DNA of 64,000 nt from Sebastes aleutianus (GCA_916700875.1 CAKAKS010000004.1:13412534-13476533), one strand, 5' to 3'; counted from the first letter of the stretch, positions 1-11,780 are shown. A program made the numbers and translations. The notes: generated from the sequence alone by a model not told the origin.

Positions 1-92
1 TCTGTTTCCCTGTCGCTCTCCGTGGTGCTGAAACACTCAAACGCTACTCTCTCAGTGTCTCTCTTCATGATGCTAAAAAAGTAACATCTCAC

Positions 93-206
93 CTTTGCAT
101 TGGTTCTCATCCCAGGGGTAGACACAGTTCTGCATGCCATTGCACACCAGTGTGTTGTTTATGCACATGTTGCTGTGACAGAAGAAGGCATCTGCTTCAC
201 ATGGAG
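93..206 (-). CDS. neto1: Neto1-like exon: LDL-receptor class A domain
   Basis: This 114-nt exon has acceptor ctatccttttccag and donor TGCAAAG|gtgagatg. After the split Pro it encodes 37 codons with six cysteines in LDLa spacing: PCEADAFFC, HSNMC, INNTLVC, NGMQNC and VYPWDENQC. The C-terminal D-E of WDEN is the calcium-cage acidic pair of LDLa modules, and INNT is a potential N-glycosylation site. In NETO proteins this module lies just outside the membrane, and the next exon should encode the juxtamembrane and transmembrane segment, which is beyond position 1. The exon ends in phase 1, compatible with a following Glu codon (G|AG) as in the family. Confidence 0.95.
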
Positions 207-1845
207 CTGGAAAAGGATAGAGCAAATGAATTACAGAAACATACTGTAGTGCGTGAAACATTATCCTGTACACTTCTACGCAATCTAATCAGAAGCCACA
301 GTAAAAAGTTGGTGAATTTCTGCTTATTAACAACAGCAAACATGTAGGACCCTTTAGATATGCTGCAGCACAAATATACAGCTGAAGAGATGTTCCAGTG
401 TGCCAGATTTTCAGGAAATAAATTTGGACGGGCATTACTCAAATCAGACCTGTCTCCCCCCCCGCCCCCCGAACCCATCTGTTCTTCATGAATTTTCATC
501 CTCCTCTTCAAACATTTGCAGAGACACAACTTCTTGCGGATATGAACGAGTTTCTTGAAATGTGTGTGCACTGTGTGTGCGCTTGTGTGAAAGATAGCCG
601 TGACATTTCACAATCAATCAAGGCGTTGTTTATTATTTCTCCTCGGTGCACAGCCCCAACACAAATTCAAACCAGGCCATAAACATGAGCATGTCCTCGG
701 ACACATGATCCATCACGGCAACCTGTCCTCCCAGTTTGGCCCGGGACGCGGCACCGCCTTATAACGTCACAGGAGATAGAGCAACCCATCAGCGAGACAT
801 GACCGTAAAATCAGTGTGATAATAATACAGGCTGAATCGTACATATGACGATGGAGCTACATAAACCAAGGTGCCCTTTGCTCTCAACAACCAATAACAC
901 TAATACATAAGACAGCTGATTGGCCAATTCATACTGTCAATCACAGTGAGAGAGATAGCTAGCCACATGCTGATAGTTTAGTTTATAGCAGAGTGCTCTC
1001 TCTCTCCTCTCACACACAACACTGGCACTGGGTACTAAAAGCAGCCTGCTAGTAGTATGGCAGAGCTGGGGACTATTTGACAGTGTTACCACTGTGATGC
1101 ATGGCTGTTTACATCCCAGCACTCATCCCAAGTGAATAATAACACACCAAATTAGAGTGACTTATCTCTATCTCTCTGTATTCCATCCTGTCTGGGCCTT
1201 TGCCTGCCTTTCCTGAGTCATATGGCTCTCTCTGTGTGTGTTCTGAAACTCCTCATTTTCTCCCCCTACCTCTGTTTCCCTCTTTCTCATCCTTTTTATT
1301 TCATACACTATATGCCAAACAGTTATTTTTTTCTGTTAATAGCCAGCAGAGGGAGCCCACACCTTCTCCTTTAGCCTCCTCCACACACCACAGGGTGAGA
1401 CCAGGCGATATAAGGATCCACACTAATCTCCTGCGAAATTAATTTCAAGACGTTCTGTAATAAAAGTGCCCTTTTGCCCACACAGAAGCATCCCCAGTCA
1501 CTGCTGGAAGCATAAATTAACTCCTAAATGAGTAGCTGATGAAAATGTAGTCTGGGTTTCTCTGCAGAGATGCTTCTGCAGTGAAGCAACACATGGTTAT
1601 CATGAATGTTTCTAATCAAATAACCACTACAGAGCTGCATTTTTCTTCCGTAGGTGTGGAGTTCGGCTATTTCTAGGAGATGAGGATGATGGGTCTTTAT
1701 TTTGTCTGATGTTGTTTTCCTTTTGCAATAATGAGCTTTTTTTCAGGGCTCAAACCTGCAGTGATATAATCTCTCATATAACTGTCAGTTGCTGGTTATG
1801 CACCACTGATTCTTGTTTTTAACCCATAATGATTGACAATATTCT

Positions 1846-2060
1846 TTGATTTTCCAGCCATCAGTGTCTAAATTAATTACCATGAATCTGGTTAATAATA
1901 AATACTGGAACTCTCTCTATGTGGGAGTCAGTCAGTCATCCCTATGTTGCCTGCAGCTACATCAAAATGCTCCCCACTGGTACCAAAAAGACAACATCTA
2001 CTCCGTACTGGTCTCCCTTCACTGGTTACCAGTGAAATATAACTTTGTTTTTAAAGCACG
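1846..2060 (+). pseudogene. Degenerate LINE reverse-transcriptase C-terminal fragment
   Basis: The plus-strand translation contains LQLHQNAPHWYQK, then VLVSLHWLPVKY and FVFKA. This matches the pattern near the end of L2/CR1-type LINE reverse transcriptases (LQ-QNA, then LHWLPV, then FK). It is short, lacks catalytic motifs and is cut off at about 2060 by an inserted family A repeat. L2-like is the best guess; the clade cannot be settled from this fragment. Confidence 0.6.
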
Positions 2061-2061
2061 G

Positions 2062-2448
2062 CCATAGACCGTATACAAGAAATGGACGTAGTCACGTGAC
2101 TTCACTCATTTGTTTGTGGACTACCATTGTGAAGCCTTGACTTCGGCATTTTGTCAGTTTGTTTTTTTTGCAACCAGTGACATGATAAGGTGGAGCTTAG
2201 CACAACCGAACACTGAATACGACATTTTCCGACACTTGAAACTAGAGATTGAGACCATAAACTCATGTTTACAATGTTTACTGAGGTAATAAATCAAGTC
2301 AGAAGTAGGCTCATTTTCTCATAGACTTCTATACAATCAGACTTATTTTTGCAACCAGAGGAGTCGCCCCCTGCTGGCTATTAGAAAGAATGCAAGTTTA
2401 ACGCACTTCCGCATTGGCTTCACTTTTCAGACCCGGATGTAGCCCACT
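2062..2448 (+). mobile_element. Family A interspersed repeat, copy 1 (internally deleted)
   Basis: The copy starts at CCATAGACCGTAT and GGACGTAGTCACG and ends with CACTTTTCAGACCCGG and TAGCCCACTG. The middle part present in the full-length copies (about 200 bp, with the CTGAAAACACA and AAAGTTGTAAGACG landmarks) is missing. It sits inside a LINE 3' end. No coding capacity is visible, so it is non-autonomous; the superfamily is unknown to me. Confidence 0.75.
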
Positions 2449-2452
2449 GAGC

Positions 2453-2720
2453 ACTACATGGACTGGGACCAGCTTACAGCTCCAATCTCCTTAGTCCCCA
2501 GTTTACCCCTTCTCCTCTATTTATTACCACTTTTAAATACTGGCTAATAAACACCTTTTTTTATACAAAGGACCCTTAATTATTAATATAACTGTAAAAT
2601 TGATTTAATTTGTCCTATTACTCTTATTTATCTATTTATTTTCATTTGAATGATTTAATTGTGTTTTACATTTTTTGTTAAGTACTTTGGTCAACACTTG
2701 TTTTTTAAATGTAATAAATT
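2453..2720 (+). pseudogene. LINE 3' end, continuation after the insertion
   Basis: After the family A copy the sequence resumes with a frameshifted WDQLTAPISL-like stretch and an FKYWLINTFF-like stretch, the usual C-terminal LW-LP and FK-LKTHLF landmarks of fish L2-type LINEs. An AT-rich tail follows with GTACTTTGGTCAAC near 2680, typical of the 3' UTR of such elements. Together with 1846-2060 it forms one dead copy with part of the C-terminus lost. Confidence 0.5.
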
Positions 2721-2944
2721 GACTTATTGTAGCAAAATAATATCATTTAGACAGAATGCTGTTGGCCCTCATGAGAAATTTAATATGTAAGTGTTACAAT
2801 AGATTATATTGTATGTAGTATAAATACACTGGGTGAAAACAGTGGGCTTTGTCAGCTGATTAAGTGGATTATATTTACTACATTTGTTATCATGCAACTA
2901 AATCCCAATGCATGGCATTTCCCAGACCCTGGATATTCAAAAAT

Positions 2945-2983
2945 GCCATCCATCCGTCTATCCATCCATCCATCCATCGGTCT
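2945..2983 (+). repeat. ATCC-type tetranucleotide microsatellite
   Basis: A short, imperfect run of CCATCCAT units is visible. Confidence 0.8.
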
Positions 2984-4025
2984 ATCACTCCTTCTTATCT
3001 TACTGTACGTTGCTGTACAATGCTACAATCCAATCTAATCCTACTCTTTTTAATCCCAAAGTAACCAAGATAACAAGTGGGTAGACATGATATAATCCGA
3101 TCTAAGGCCTATAGCAAAGATCCATATGTTGGCAGACATTAGCATACTGTGTTGTTCTCAAAAGCTTTCAAGCATTCAGCAAAGAAGCTTTGCAAGAAAC
3201 AAGAAGTGATGTGTGTAGTGAAGCCAGAGAAATTTCCATCTGCAACCCCGGAGACGGGTATCTGTTGATGAGGCGTAACAATGCTGACAGCCGAGATGTC
3301 ACACGAGCACATTTATCACCTAAGACATAATTGCTTCTCGGGTAAAGATAGGCTTCACTTTCTTATACTTCACATTGGTAATCTAACACTGTAGTTCTGC
3401 ATAGCAGGGAGTGTGTGAGTGTGAGTTTGTATGTGTGTGTGTGTGACTGGAAACAGAGCAAGATCAGTAGTATCCGCAGGTGTGAACACAGCGCAAAACG
3501 ATAAAAGTGGCTGTTTGCGTTTGGGAACGTTGCTCTCCCCATCGGAGCATCTCGCTGGGAGTCAGCAGCTGTGAATGGTTTTCTAAAAGCTGCTGGTCCC
3601 ACTGGGAACCAGCAGCTGTGAACCAACATATAAAGGCTTGGGATCTGCAGTAGCAAGGGAGTGCTTATCGTAAAAAACTGCCCCATAAGCTGCAAATCCA
3701 GATAGTGCACCCTAAAGAGAGTACACACACTCACTCATAGTAGTTACACATTGTCTTCCTTTCACCTGAGGAGGGGAGTTAATTAACTTTTTACCGTACT
3801 TCTGTAGTACATGGTGCACATAGTACCTCCTTACATTGTCCCTTCTGCCAACTGTACTCGCCTGCTCTCCATCTTTTCTAAGTTCACATATTTATTATTA
3901 ACAGCATTAGCTTTTTGTTCAGTAAGCCACTTTTCAACTGCACTGGTCACTTCATTAAAACTTTATGTTGAGCAGCTGTGCTTTTTCCCTTTCCTTTAGT
4001 GTGTTATATAGTTTTTGTGTGCATG

Positions 4026-4466
4026 TAAAAGGTCCTCTCCCCCACAGAAACACTGCTCCAGAACTGCCTGAAATGCCTTGCTTGAAGTCCCGCCTTATCT
4101 TCCGTAACATGGTGATGTCATCATGTAATACATTTGCATAATACCTGCTCTGCGGCTAGTTTGGCACGCCCTCAAACAGAGCTAGTTAGAGCGGAGCTGG
4201 GGCGGAGTCCGAAGAGTTTGCTTCAGCTGACCAATAACAACAGAGTGGGCCAGCTGACCAATCAGAGCAGACTGGTGTTTTTGGGAGGGGGCGGGGCAGG
4301 AGCTCAAACAGAGCGTTTCAGACAGAGGGTGAAAAGAGTTGCTGCAGCACAGCCGGTATGAGAAAAATTAAGCGTTTTTTGAACATTAAATCATGTAAAA
4401 CATGTCCTAGTAGAAACCCCTAAAACAATTATGAACCTGAAAATGAGCATAATAGGTCCTCTTTAA
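4026..4466 (+). mobile_element. Fish MITE-like repeat ending GAGCATAATAGGTCCTCTTTAA
   Basis: The right end carries GAACCTGAAAATGAGCATAA and then GGTCCTCTTTAA, a signature I recognise from a very common teleost short interspersed element with TTAA-type ends. The interior has CCAATCAGAGC and GGGGCGGGGC blocks. There is no coding potential; the 75-aa frame inside is spurious. The exact left end is uncertain. Confidence 0.6.
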
Positions 4467-5943
4467 AAGCTTAATAATATAAATGTCAGGTGGCATCTTG
4501 TTCACTTAATTGAGTCATTAAAACGCTTTCCTCGCCTTTCAGTTTCTCAGGGAGCTGTGGTGTTAAATGTCATCTAATTATTTGTTTCTACTATTTGCAC
4601 CTCAACAAATCATTTTGTGATGACTGTCGCCTTTTTAAACACGCGCTTGTTTTACATCGTGAAATCAACAATGAAAAATAAAAAACATTTGTCGAAATCT
4701 GTCAAAACCAAGTACGTGATATTTACATGTCATTACATCTTGCACACAAATCTTAGAGAAAATGACGATACCCATTGAAATAAGCTGCCTTGCTCCACTG
4801 TTACCAATGTTCTATAGTGTGTTTTACTTTTTGAAAATACTTCAAACAAGTTGGTCTGCACCAGCAGTGAGTTCAGACAGCAGCACTAGACTGCATTACT
4901 TCTCTGGTGCACCTGTTCACTCACTGTTGACAGGGTTGGTGCAGTGCTGCTGAGCTGTGGTGGATGCTGCTCTAAAGGCTGAGGTCTGGCTGGGGATCGC
5001 CTGAGTGACTTAGGCAGAAGCGTTGCCCCGGCAACAGCACATCCTGGCTCTGCTTGGTGAAAAAGGCCTTACAAAAGGGGACACTGACTTCACAACACAA
5101 ACAACTCCGCTGCTGATGCTGTCCCTTATTCTTTAGAAGCTGGTCGCTAAACTAATCTTATCACTACAATATACTCATACAGCCTGAATATAGACAAATG
5201 TGAGGAATGATTGTCCTTCAGGGTCTAATGAGTCCTTAAGTATGGGTCTAGTTTGTGACATTCAATGAATCCAATCAACCATGCAACATAACGGAAAATT
5301 TTGTTAAACTCACATTTAAATAACCACTGACTTTTAAATACATGGATTTATCCATGATGAATTATGTCTTCTTTTCAATAGCCATAATCCCGATATGACG
5401 CAATATGGCAATAATAGAGCAATCTGAAAGGAAGCATCCGGCACGGTGTTTTTCCTTTTGCCATCATAAAAATAAAGAGCAAAGCACCTCTGAGTGGAAC
5501 TGCAAATGATGTTTTAGAAACTCAGTGAACTGATTTATAAAAAGTTCTCATGTGAGCCGTGAGTAGAGGTTACCAGCAATATCTCTGTCAATTTTACTGT
5601 TAATAAACATGAATATGCACCGATGGAAAGCTGAAGATCTTGCCGTTCTATAGGTGTATGGTAGGTGGTTGTCATTCTATCTTGAAAGCAAAGGGGTGAA
5701 GTTTAACCCTGAATTGACCATGCTCCTTTTATTTGTTTTTTTTGCGTTTTTATCAGGTTAAAGGCTTTTAAAAAGCGGGAAAGCATATCTGTGATCTTCT
5801 GATTTCTGATCTTATCATTCATAGCATATAAACCTACATCTGTGCCAAATTTGTTGCTTTTATCGCAAAATGCACAATTGTTATGAATATATAAGCTTAG
5901 CTGCCCCACTATTAACATACTGTATTATTTGAATAATGTTATA

Positions 5944-5961
5944 ATATATATATATATATTT
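5944..5961 (+). repeat. (AT)n microsatellite
   Basis: A short run of alternating A and T. Confidence 0.8.
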
Positions 5962-6068
5962 GTTTGGGGCAGCCCTTTATTGTTTTCATTTTTTATCTCG
6001 ACCAGTTTTGCTGTGAGAGATATTCCTCTTCAAACTCCAAAAATGAAAATGAAAAGATTAAAGTTCAG

Positions 6069-6070
<2 letters not shown>

Positions 6071-6104
<34 letters not shown>
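6071..6104 (+). repeat. (GT)17 microsatellite
   Basis: An uninterrupted GT run of 34 bases. It yields meaningless VCVC and THTH open frames on the two strands. Confidence 0.97.
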
Positions 6105-6109
<5 letters not shown>

Positions 6110-6269
6110 GCATTAAAAGGCGCCGAATGACACTGACATACTGTGTGCTCTCAAGCCTCAGACCCTCTTCATTCACCTCACTAGTACAAAGAATGCCCTC
6201 TGCAACCCCTGTCAAACTACAAGCTCCATCAATGAGGAGCCAGTGAATGAGAAAGAGGAATAGCTTGTG

Positions 6270-6272
<3 letters not shown>

Positions 6273-6306
<34 letters not shown>
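6273..6306 (+). repeat. (TG)17 microsatellite
   Basis: A second uninterrupted TG run about 170 bp from the first, also the source of spurious open frames. Confidence 0.97.
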
Positions 6307-6309
<3 letters not shown>

Positions 6310-6813
6310 TTGAATCTCTCCCAGGTGTTTGGCTAAAAGAAAATGGGTAGATGTGAACACACTGTACCATCCTTTGTCTCACTCTCTCTCTCTTTGTATC
6401 CATTTTTTTATCTATCTACTAAGAACAGTGCTGGTAATGCTGCAGCACTGAGCTAAAATCCACCAATACTGTCATATTCACGATAACCCACAGGCAATAT
6501 TCCCTATAATGGAAATCACATTCCTTGGTTTCCTGCTTGCTGCTGTTTAAATGGTCATAAAACTAAATGGAAACCTCTGGCAACACCTTTCCCACTAACG
6601 GCATCCAATATAAGTTGCCATAAACGTGGTCACTGTGCCTCCATCTTCCTTTAATGTCTACCACTAAAGACCAGACCTGTTTTTATTTTGGCATCGATGT
6701 CGCTGTCGTGGACTGATAAATAAAGCTAATCAGTTTCCCTCAGTAGGTTGGTCATGCAGCAGTAAACATCTTTATGATAAACAGCAACATGTGTGCGAGT
6801 GTAGATATCTTAC

Positions 6814-6959
6814 GCTCTTGGTAGGTGGTGAAAAGGATGCGGAAGCGGCTTTTGCGGCTGGCCTCGTCCGCCCACATGCGGATGACGCCCAGCGTGGAAA
6901 CAAGCATGATGTCGTTGGCCACCGTGGAGCAGAACTTGCTCTTCAGGTCTTCCACCGAA
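6814..6959 (-). CDS. neto1: Neto1-like exon: end of CUB domain 2
   Basis: This 146-nt exon has acceptor tgtctcatctcag and donor GAGC|gtaagata. Its first base completes the split Ser codon, giving SSVEDLKSKFCSTVAND, then the last CUB strands LGVIRMWADEASRKSR and FRILFTTYQE, and a final C that starts the Pro codon of PPCE in the next exon. The fourth CUB cysteine (KFCST) is present. The VST before LGV replaces what I remember as RTG in mammals, a local change without length difference. The open frame continues past the donor into intron, so the splice site decides the end. Confidence 0.94.
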
Positions 6960-7059
6960 CTGAGATGAGACAGGATGAGATAATAGAGTTTATTATCAAG
7001 TAACATCTCTCTAATAATCTCACATTATTTAACAGAAGCCCGGAGCAGCCATCATAGTA

Positions 7060-7250
7060 CTTTAAAGCCCATTATCATGTGATCACAATTTTATATTCAG
7101 GTTATCTCAAGATAACACATTAGATTGTTGGGGATTTGTTTAAAAGCATATTGTAGTTAATTGCACCCTTATCTCAAGATATCAAATATTGTTTTTCTTT
7201 GATCGTGATTTTAATATCTCACGATCACAAGATAAAAAAGTGCAGTGACT
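7060..7250. repeat. Palindromic ATCTCAAGATA-type repeat, left block
   Basis: Several short inverted-repeat words (TTATCTCAAGATAAC, ATCTCAAGATATC, ATCTCACGATCACAAGATAA) recur. A related block at 8200-8270 has TTATCTCATGATA and AATCACAAGATAAAG. The two may be ends of one element with other material inside. Confidence 0.5.
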
Positions 7251-7556
7251 TCCTGGAGTCTCCACTGGTTGCTCAGCAACCTCATGGTGATGAAAACGAT
7301 TCCCTTTTCCTCAGTCTTTGGCTGGCTTTGGCTACACATACATGTATAGACATGAGAGTGATATCAAGATTTTCATGAAACTCTCAGCAAGACAGCAAAT
7401 AAGTGTATTTATGAACATTTTGCACTATTCCTTTAGCTGTAAGTGACAAAACACTTTGTCTTTAATAGAAAGTATGGGTCCATTATTGTAGCAGAACTAT
7501 TTGCAAATGTCTGTGGAGAGATGTGTCACTATATCTCAATCCGTGTGTGCGTAATT

Positions 7557-7790
7557 AGATTTACAAATGTGTAAAATAATCTCTAAATGTGTACTGAGAT
7601 TTGTGAATGTGTACAGGAATCTGCAAATGTGAGTGCGTGCGTAATCAGATTTGTAAATGTGTTGAAAAAAAATTCCAAATGGTATTCAGATTTGCAAGTG
7701 TATTGAGATTTGTAATTGTGTAGACAAATCTGTAAATGTGTACATAAATCTGGAAATGTGTAGACAAATCTGTAAATGCGTACATAGATA
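7557..7790 (+). repeat. 20-bp degenerate tandem repeat
   Basis: The best-preserved part near 7730-7790 shows consecutive units AAATCTGTAAATGTGTACAT, AAATCTGGAAATGTGTAGAC and AAATCTGTAAATGCGTACAT. Looser copies extend back to about 7557 with a few spacing changes, and one related unit appears near 7930. Confidence 0.8.
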
Positions 7791-8330
7791 TTATTGGCTG
7801 CAAAGTCAAAGTATCTACTCCAAGGGCTGGAAATACAGACAAATCGTCAGTTACAACTCAAAAAGCGTCTCAATTGGCCGTCTATTTACACGTGACTTTT
7901 GCTACACTTCTGACGTGGCAGAGATCTGAAAATGTGTGTGGAGATTTGTCTGTACACTCTGTCCGCACTGTGCCTCAGTAGCAATACAGCCTACATATAT
8001 TTCTCCTTGTGTCAGAAATTGATTCTTGTAAAGTCAAATCTGATCTGTTAATCAATCTGGATCTTTGTTTCTCAGTGTGTTATCCAGTAGAGTCATGTGA
8101 GGTTAACCCGACATGGACAGACGAGGGCAAAGAAACTGTATCTTGTCAAAACCATTAATTTCTTGTCTCGACATGATTAAATATTTAAGTCTTCGCAAGA
8201 AAAAGCACAACTGCAAGTTGTTATCTCATGATAGGGAGATGATTAAGTCATAATCACAAGATAAAGGACCTTGGATGAACGAGTAAGACTCTGTATAATT
8301 CATCACAATGAGAGGTTACAAATATCACAC

Positions 8331-8413
8331 CTGCCACCGTCGTACACCGCCACGAAGTTGCGCTTGCATTCGTTGGAATTGGCCATCTCATAGTCAAGAA
8401 AACGCAGGTAGAT
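8331..8413 (-). CDS. neto1: Neto1-like exon: middle of CUB domain 2
   Basis: This 83-nt exon has acceptor gcattggacag and donor GGCAG|gtgtgat. It encodes IYLRFLDYEMANSNECKR, then NFVAVYDGG, and ends with AG, the first two bases of a Ser codon completed by the next exon. The third CUB cysteine (NECKR) is here. The acidic residues of LDYE and VYDG correspond to positions that bind calcium in many CUB domains; this is inferred by family resemblance. The second Gly of YDGG stands where the mammalian proteins have Ser, as far as I recall. The correct frame is hidden in longer open frames on the same strand. Confidence 0.93.
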
Positions 8414-9623
8414 CTGTCCAATGCAAGGAGGCAGAGAGGAGGGGAAATACAAAGAAAAATGGCAGAGGTTGAAAAAGGTGAATAGAACATTTTTCAGCTC
8501 TTTCCTATAATTATGTCCCGTGCATCTTATTCATTCTCCCAGAGCCTGATATAGCAGCTTTGTAATGAAATAAGACTGACAGACTGCAGCTTGTACAAAG
8601 TCATTACATACGCATATCAAATGAGGACTCAGAGACAGACAGAGTCTATTAGCTTTAGACTCATTATCCATATCTGTTGAGATAAAGCATTACGCAAAAA
8701 CCTACAACCTTGTTAAACTCTAAGGAGACCGTGGACATTTTTGCACGGTTACATTTTCCATTGAAATTCATGGACTCCAAACATACATAGTATATAACAA
8801 AGATTTTCAAACCGTGACAGATATATGGACTTTTTTATTACCCTAACGATCCCTTGTTGAGTGAAATATCCACCTTGCTATCCACCTTGACTCTTCACAA
8901 CAGCTATTCTGTGTGAAACTAACACTTCCTTATTGCCTCTGCATCATTGTCTGTCGCTCATTCATCAGGCTGAGATCGCCCAATCACAGTCCCGGTTCTG
9001 GTTGGCTGCACACGGCACTCGCCATCATTACGGTTAATGAGTGGGCCGCTCCCGGAACTGTGACAGGGGAATGTGACGCTTTCGGATGCCCAAAGACGAA
9101 AGCTGCAGATGGAGCAGGATAATGGACCTTGGAGTGTCAACTCGGCTTCAACAACATGACAAGTGAAATGGATCGGAGAGGGGGAAACAAGCTATCCAAT
9201 CCAAAGGGATTTCATATTGGTGTCAATAATCTTCCATCTAATAAAGATTTATCAGCCACTCTTTTGGCTTTTGTCACAAGAATCAGGGCATTTTTTTGCC
9301 TTCAATGGTGTGATACTGGAATTAAATACCGCTCAATGTCACTGCTGGCTTCACAATGCAAAGATGAATGCATACAGCACATGGGGAGTATGTGCCTTTC
9401 CTAAAATTAATGTGTATGGACTTGTATTGATATTAATGTCTTAATCCCTGCAGCAAGGGCTGGAAGATGGAAGAGGCTCTGGAGACAGTTTCTTAGCAGA
9501 CGTCACTGTGGCGTGCTGTTGCAGTCTATCAAATAGTGCATGGATTTCCAAAACAGTGCCCTTTTAAATGTGACAGAAAGAGATGGTAGACATAAAATGA
9601 TGTTTCCCGGCAGGGTGGATGAA

Positions 9624-10214
9624 CCATAGACTTTATAAAATAAGTGGACGTAGTCACCGTGATGTAACTCATTGGTTTGTGGACTGCTGTTTTGAAGCCT
9701 CGAGTTCGTCATTTTGGCCGTCGTCATCTTTTTTTTTTTACAACCAGACATGACACGAGAGGGTGGAGCTAAGAGCATTTTCAGGTGACCAAAAAGGTAA
9801 TTCATTTTCATAAACTGAAAACACATTGTGAAAGTTGTAAGACGAAGACGCGGACAACTACCAGACCGGACAACACTGTGGTAATGACCTGTCAATCACA
9901 AGGTAGCCACGCCCTAAAGCATACCCTGCTTTATGGTCTATTTGACTCTAAATGGGACCATAATTTACTAAATGAACATCATGCTGTATTGAAGGAGACT
10001 TGAAACTAGCGATTGAGACCATAAACTCATGTTTACAATGTTTACTGAGGTAATAAATCAAGTGAGAAGTAGGCTCATTTTCTCATAGACTTCTATACAA
10101 TCTGACTTATTTTTGCAACCAGAGGAGTCACCCCCTGCTGGCTATTAGAAAGAATGCAGGTTTAAGGCACTTCCGTATTGGCTTCACTTTTCAGACTCTG
10201 GAAGTAGCCCACTG
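9624..10214 (+). mobile_element. Family A interspersed repeat, copy 2
   Basis: This is a nearly full-length copy, from CCATAGACTTTATAAAATAA to CAGACTCTGGAAGTAGCCC. All internal landmarks are present: TTGTGGACTGC, GAGAGGGTGGAGCTAA, AAAGTTGTAAGACGAAGACG, CACAAGGTAGCCACGCCC, GAGACCATAAACTCATG and GGCTATTAGAAAGAATGCA. No open frame is conserved among copies. Confidence 0.8.
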
Positions 10215-10774
10215 TGATGAGCTCAGAAAAACAAAATGATTAGGTCAGGGATCTGAGAGGAACCTCACTTGACATTGTAGAAAGTAACATAAATGCTGCT
10301 ATTTTTTTTCAGAAATATGAAGGATTTAGGCTCTGAAGAAAACTGTCAGCAATCACTTACACTTAACAAGTAAAGAACAAAGTAATTATTATGGGTGGAT
10401 GATGTTTAAAAATGGCTCCATTCCATGCGGCATGTTGCCAAAGAAGACTGAATTTATGTGTTATTGTTAAGGTTATAGTCAAGGTTAAGGTTCAAGAGAG
10501 CAGTAATGGGGAAGAAAGCACCTATAAGCATGTTAATTCTGTCACTTGGCCCAGTCATTCTGTCGTCAGCCAAATTAGACATCAAGTGCTCCACCCACAG
10601 CACAAAGAATGCAGTTAACGCAGCAGTCTGTAACCATAAAAGCTAATTCTATCAGGGGGGACTAATTACAAATGCAAGACAAAGCTGATCAAGTGTACGC
10701 TCAACTTTTTGAATAGACTTCATCTGGTGGTAATGGCTGATTAAAGTGACGAACCTTCAATCGTTAAAGGGCAT

Positions 10775-11040
10775 AATTCCCCCCCACCAGCTTGACCATT
10801 ATACAGTAACTGATTCTGGATGGAGTCATGACGTTGGTGGTAGTGTTGGCTTTTGTACACACATTTATGGTCCCCAGAAGATGAATACTAATGACTTTGT
10901 CGATCCCCTGATTTTTCATCTACCGCCGCCAGCAGGTCAAAGTTTCCATTTATCCTGTGAAATATCTCAACATCTACTGAATGGATTAGCCCATGATTTT
11001 GTACAGACATTCTTGGTTCAGAGACAATGAATCCTACTTA
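10775..11040 (+). mobile_element. Family B interspersed repeat
   Basis: Landmarks are GTCCCCAGAAGATGAATACT, CCAGCAGGTCAAAGTTT and CCTGTGAAATATCTCAACAT, a pattern I know as a common teleost repeat. Related copies lie at 11912-12285, 19600-19945 (reverse), 37890-38092, 48010-48264 and 48688-48960. Confidence 0.65.
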
Positions 11041-11241
11041 CTGGGATAATAATTTAAACCTGGAATCTCATGTCAGCCCAGCCCAATCTCCACACATTCC
11101 CAACAGGCCAGGTATACTGTAACCGGTCTGTTTTCTGTTTGTGCCAGAAATAGATCTTTTAGTTGTTGTTTAAAAAAACAACAACTTCAGGTCCAAGAGT
11201 AAGTCAATTGCACTTCCATAATAAAGTGCTCCAGGGATGAT

Positions 11242-11780
11242 GGCCAACCAGGAAGTTAGCATTGCCCTGGGTTCCCTCGACAAAAAGCCAATGAGATTTT
11301 TCAATTGGCTTTTGGATTATTGTAGAAAATAAGCTCTGTGGCAAACAAACGTTTATGATACTTACACGTTTTGTACAGCAAGATAATCTTCACAAATGAC
11401 CAACACTTTTATATATAAGATAATATAAAACTATAAACAAACTACATCACAGTCGCATGAGCTCGAGTATACACAACGAGGCTGTAAAGGCGAATGTGGC
11501 GGCAGGATGACGTTTAGTCTCATTTAGCCACTTGTTAGCAACTGCCTTTTTTAAGACACATAACGGCTTCAAAATTCACGAGAGGGGTATTTATTGATGT
11601 ATTTTATGTCGTAGAACAAAACGTTAAAATCTCTTCAGCTCGTCTTAACCACAGACCTTATTTCAGGCATCTAAATAAAAACCCATTCAAAAAAATCCAT
11701 TGACTTAGAGACGAGGGAACCGGAGCTGCTAAAATGCTAACTCAATTCCGTGTTTTAGGACTCATTCCTGTAGCTCTCTA
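11242..11780 (+). mobile_element. Family C repeat, copy 1
   Basis: This copy aligns with 48265-48687. Both start GGCCAA-CCAGGAAGTTAGCAT and end GGACTCATTCCTG, sharing CACAACGAGGCTGTAAAGG-like and TTTAGTCTCATTTAGCCACT segments. This copy is about 115 bp longer, with extra sequence around 11300-11450. It lies between two family B pieces. No coding frame. Confidence 0.7.

Larger units (their letters stand above)
207..6813 (-). other. Neto1-like intron, 6607 bp
   Basis: This is the intron between the CUB2-end exon and the LDLa exon. It holds a degenerate LINE 3' end (1846-2720) split by a family A copy, a fish MITE at about 4026-4466, a short ATCC run near 2945-2980 and two (GT)n microsatellites after 6070. 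I see nothing recognisable in 207-1840, 2725-4020 or 4470-5940. Open frames there are short and have no family resemblance. Confidence 0.9.
6960..8330 (-). other. Neto1-like intron, 1371 bp
   Basis: This intron lies between the middle and last CUB2 exons. It is almost entirely repeat: palindromic ATCTCAAGATA-type segments at about 7060-7250 and 8200-8270 enclose a 20-bp tandem repeat block (about 7557-7790) and a stretch at 7795-7960 that appears repetitive in style. Confidence 0.85.

Noticed and set aside
4134..4361. GC-box and CCAATCA words as a promoter
   Set aside because: They lie inside a common interspersed MITE and have no adjoining first exon; repeat origin explains them.
6030..6403. 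Open frames with CVCVCV and THTHTH
   Set aside because: Translations of the two (GT)n microsatellites.
8254..8490. 78-codon minus-strand frame covering the CUB2 middle exon
   Set aside because: It is a different reading frame; the true frame gives IYLRFLDYEM and is bounded by AG and GT at 8413 and 8331.
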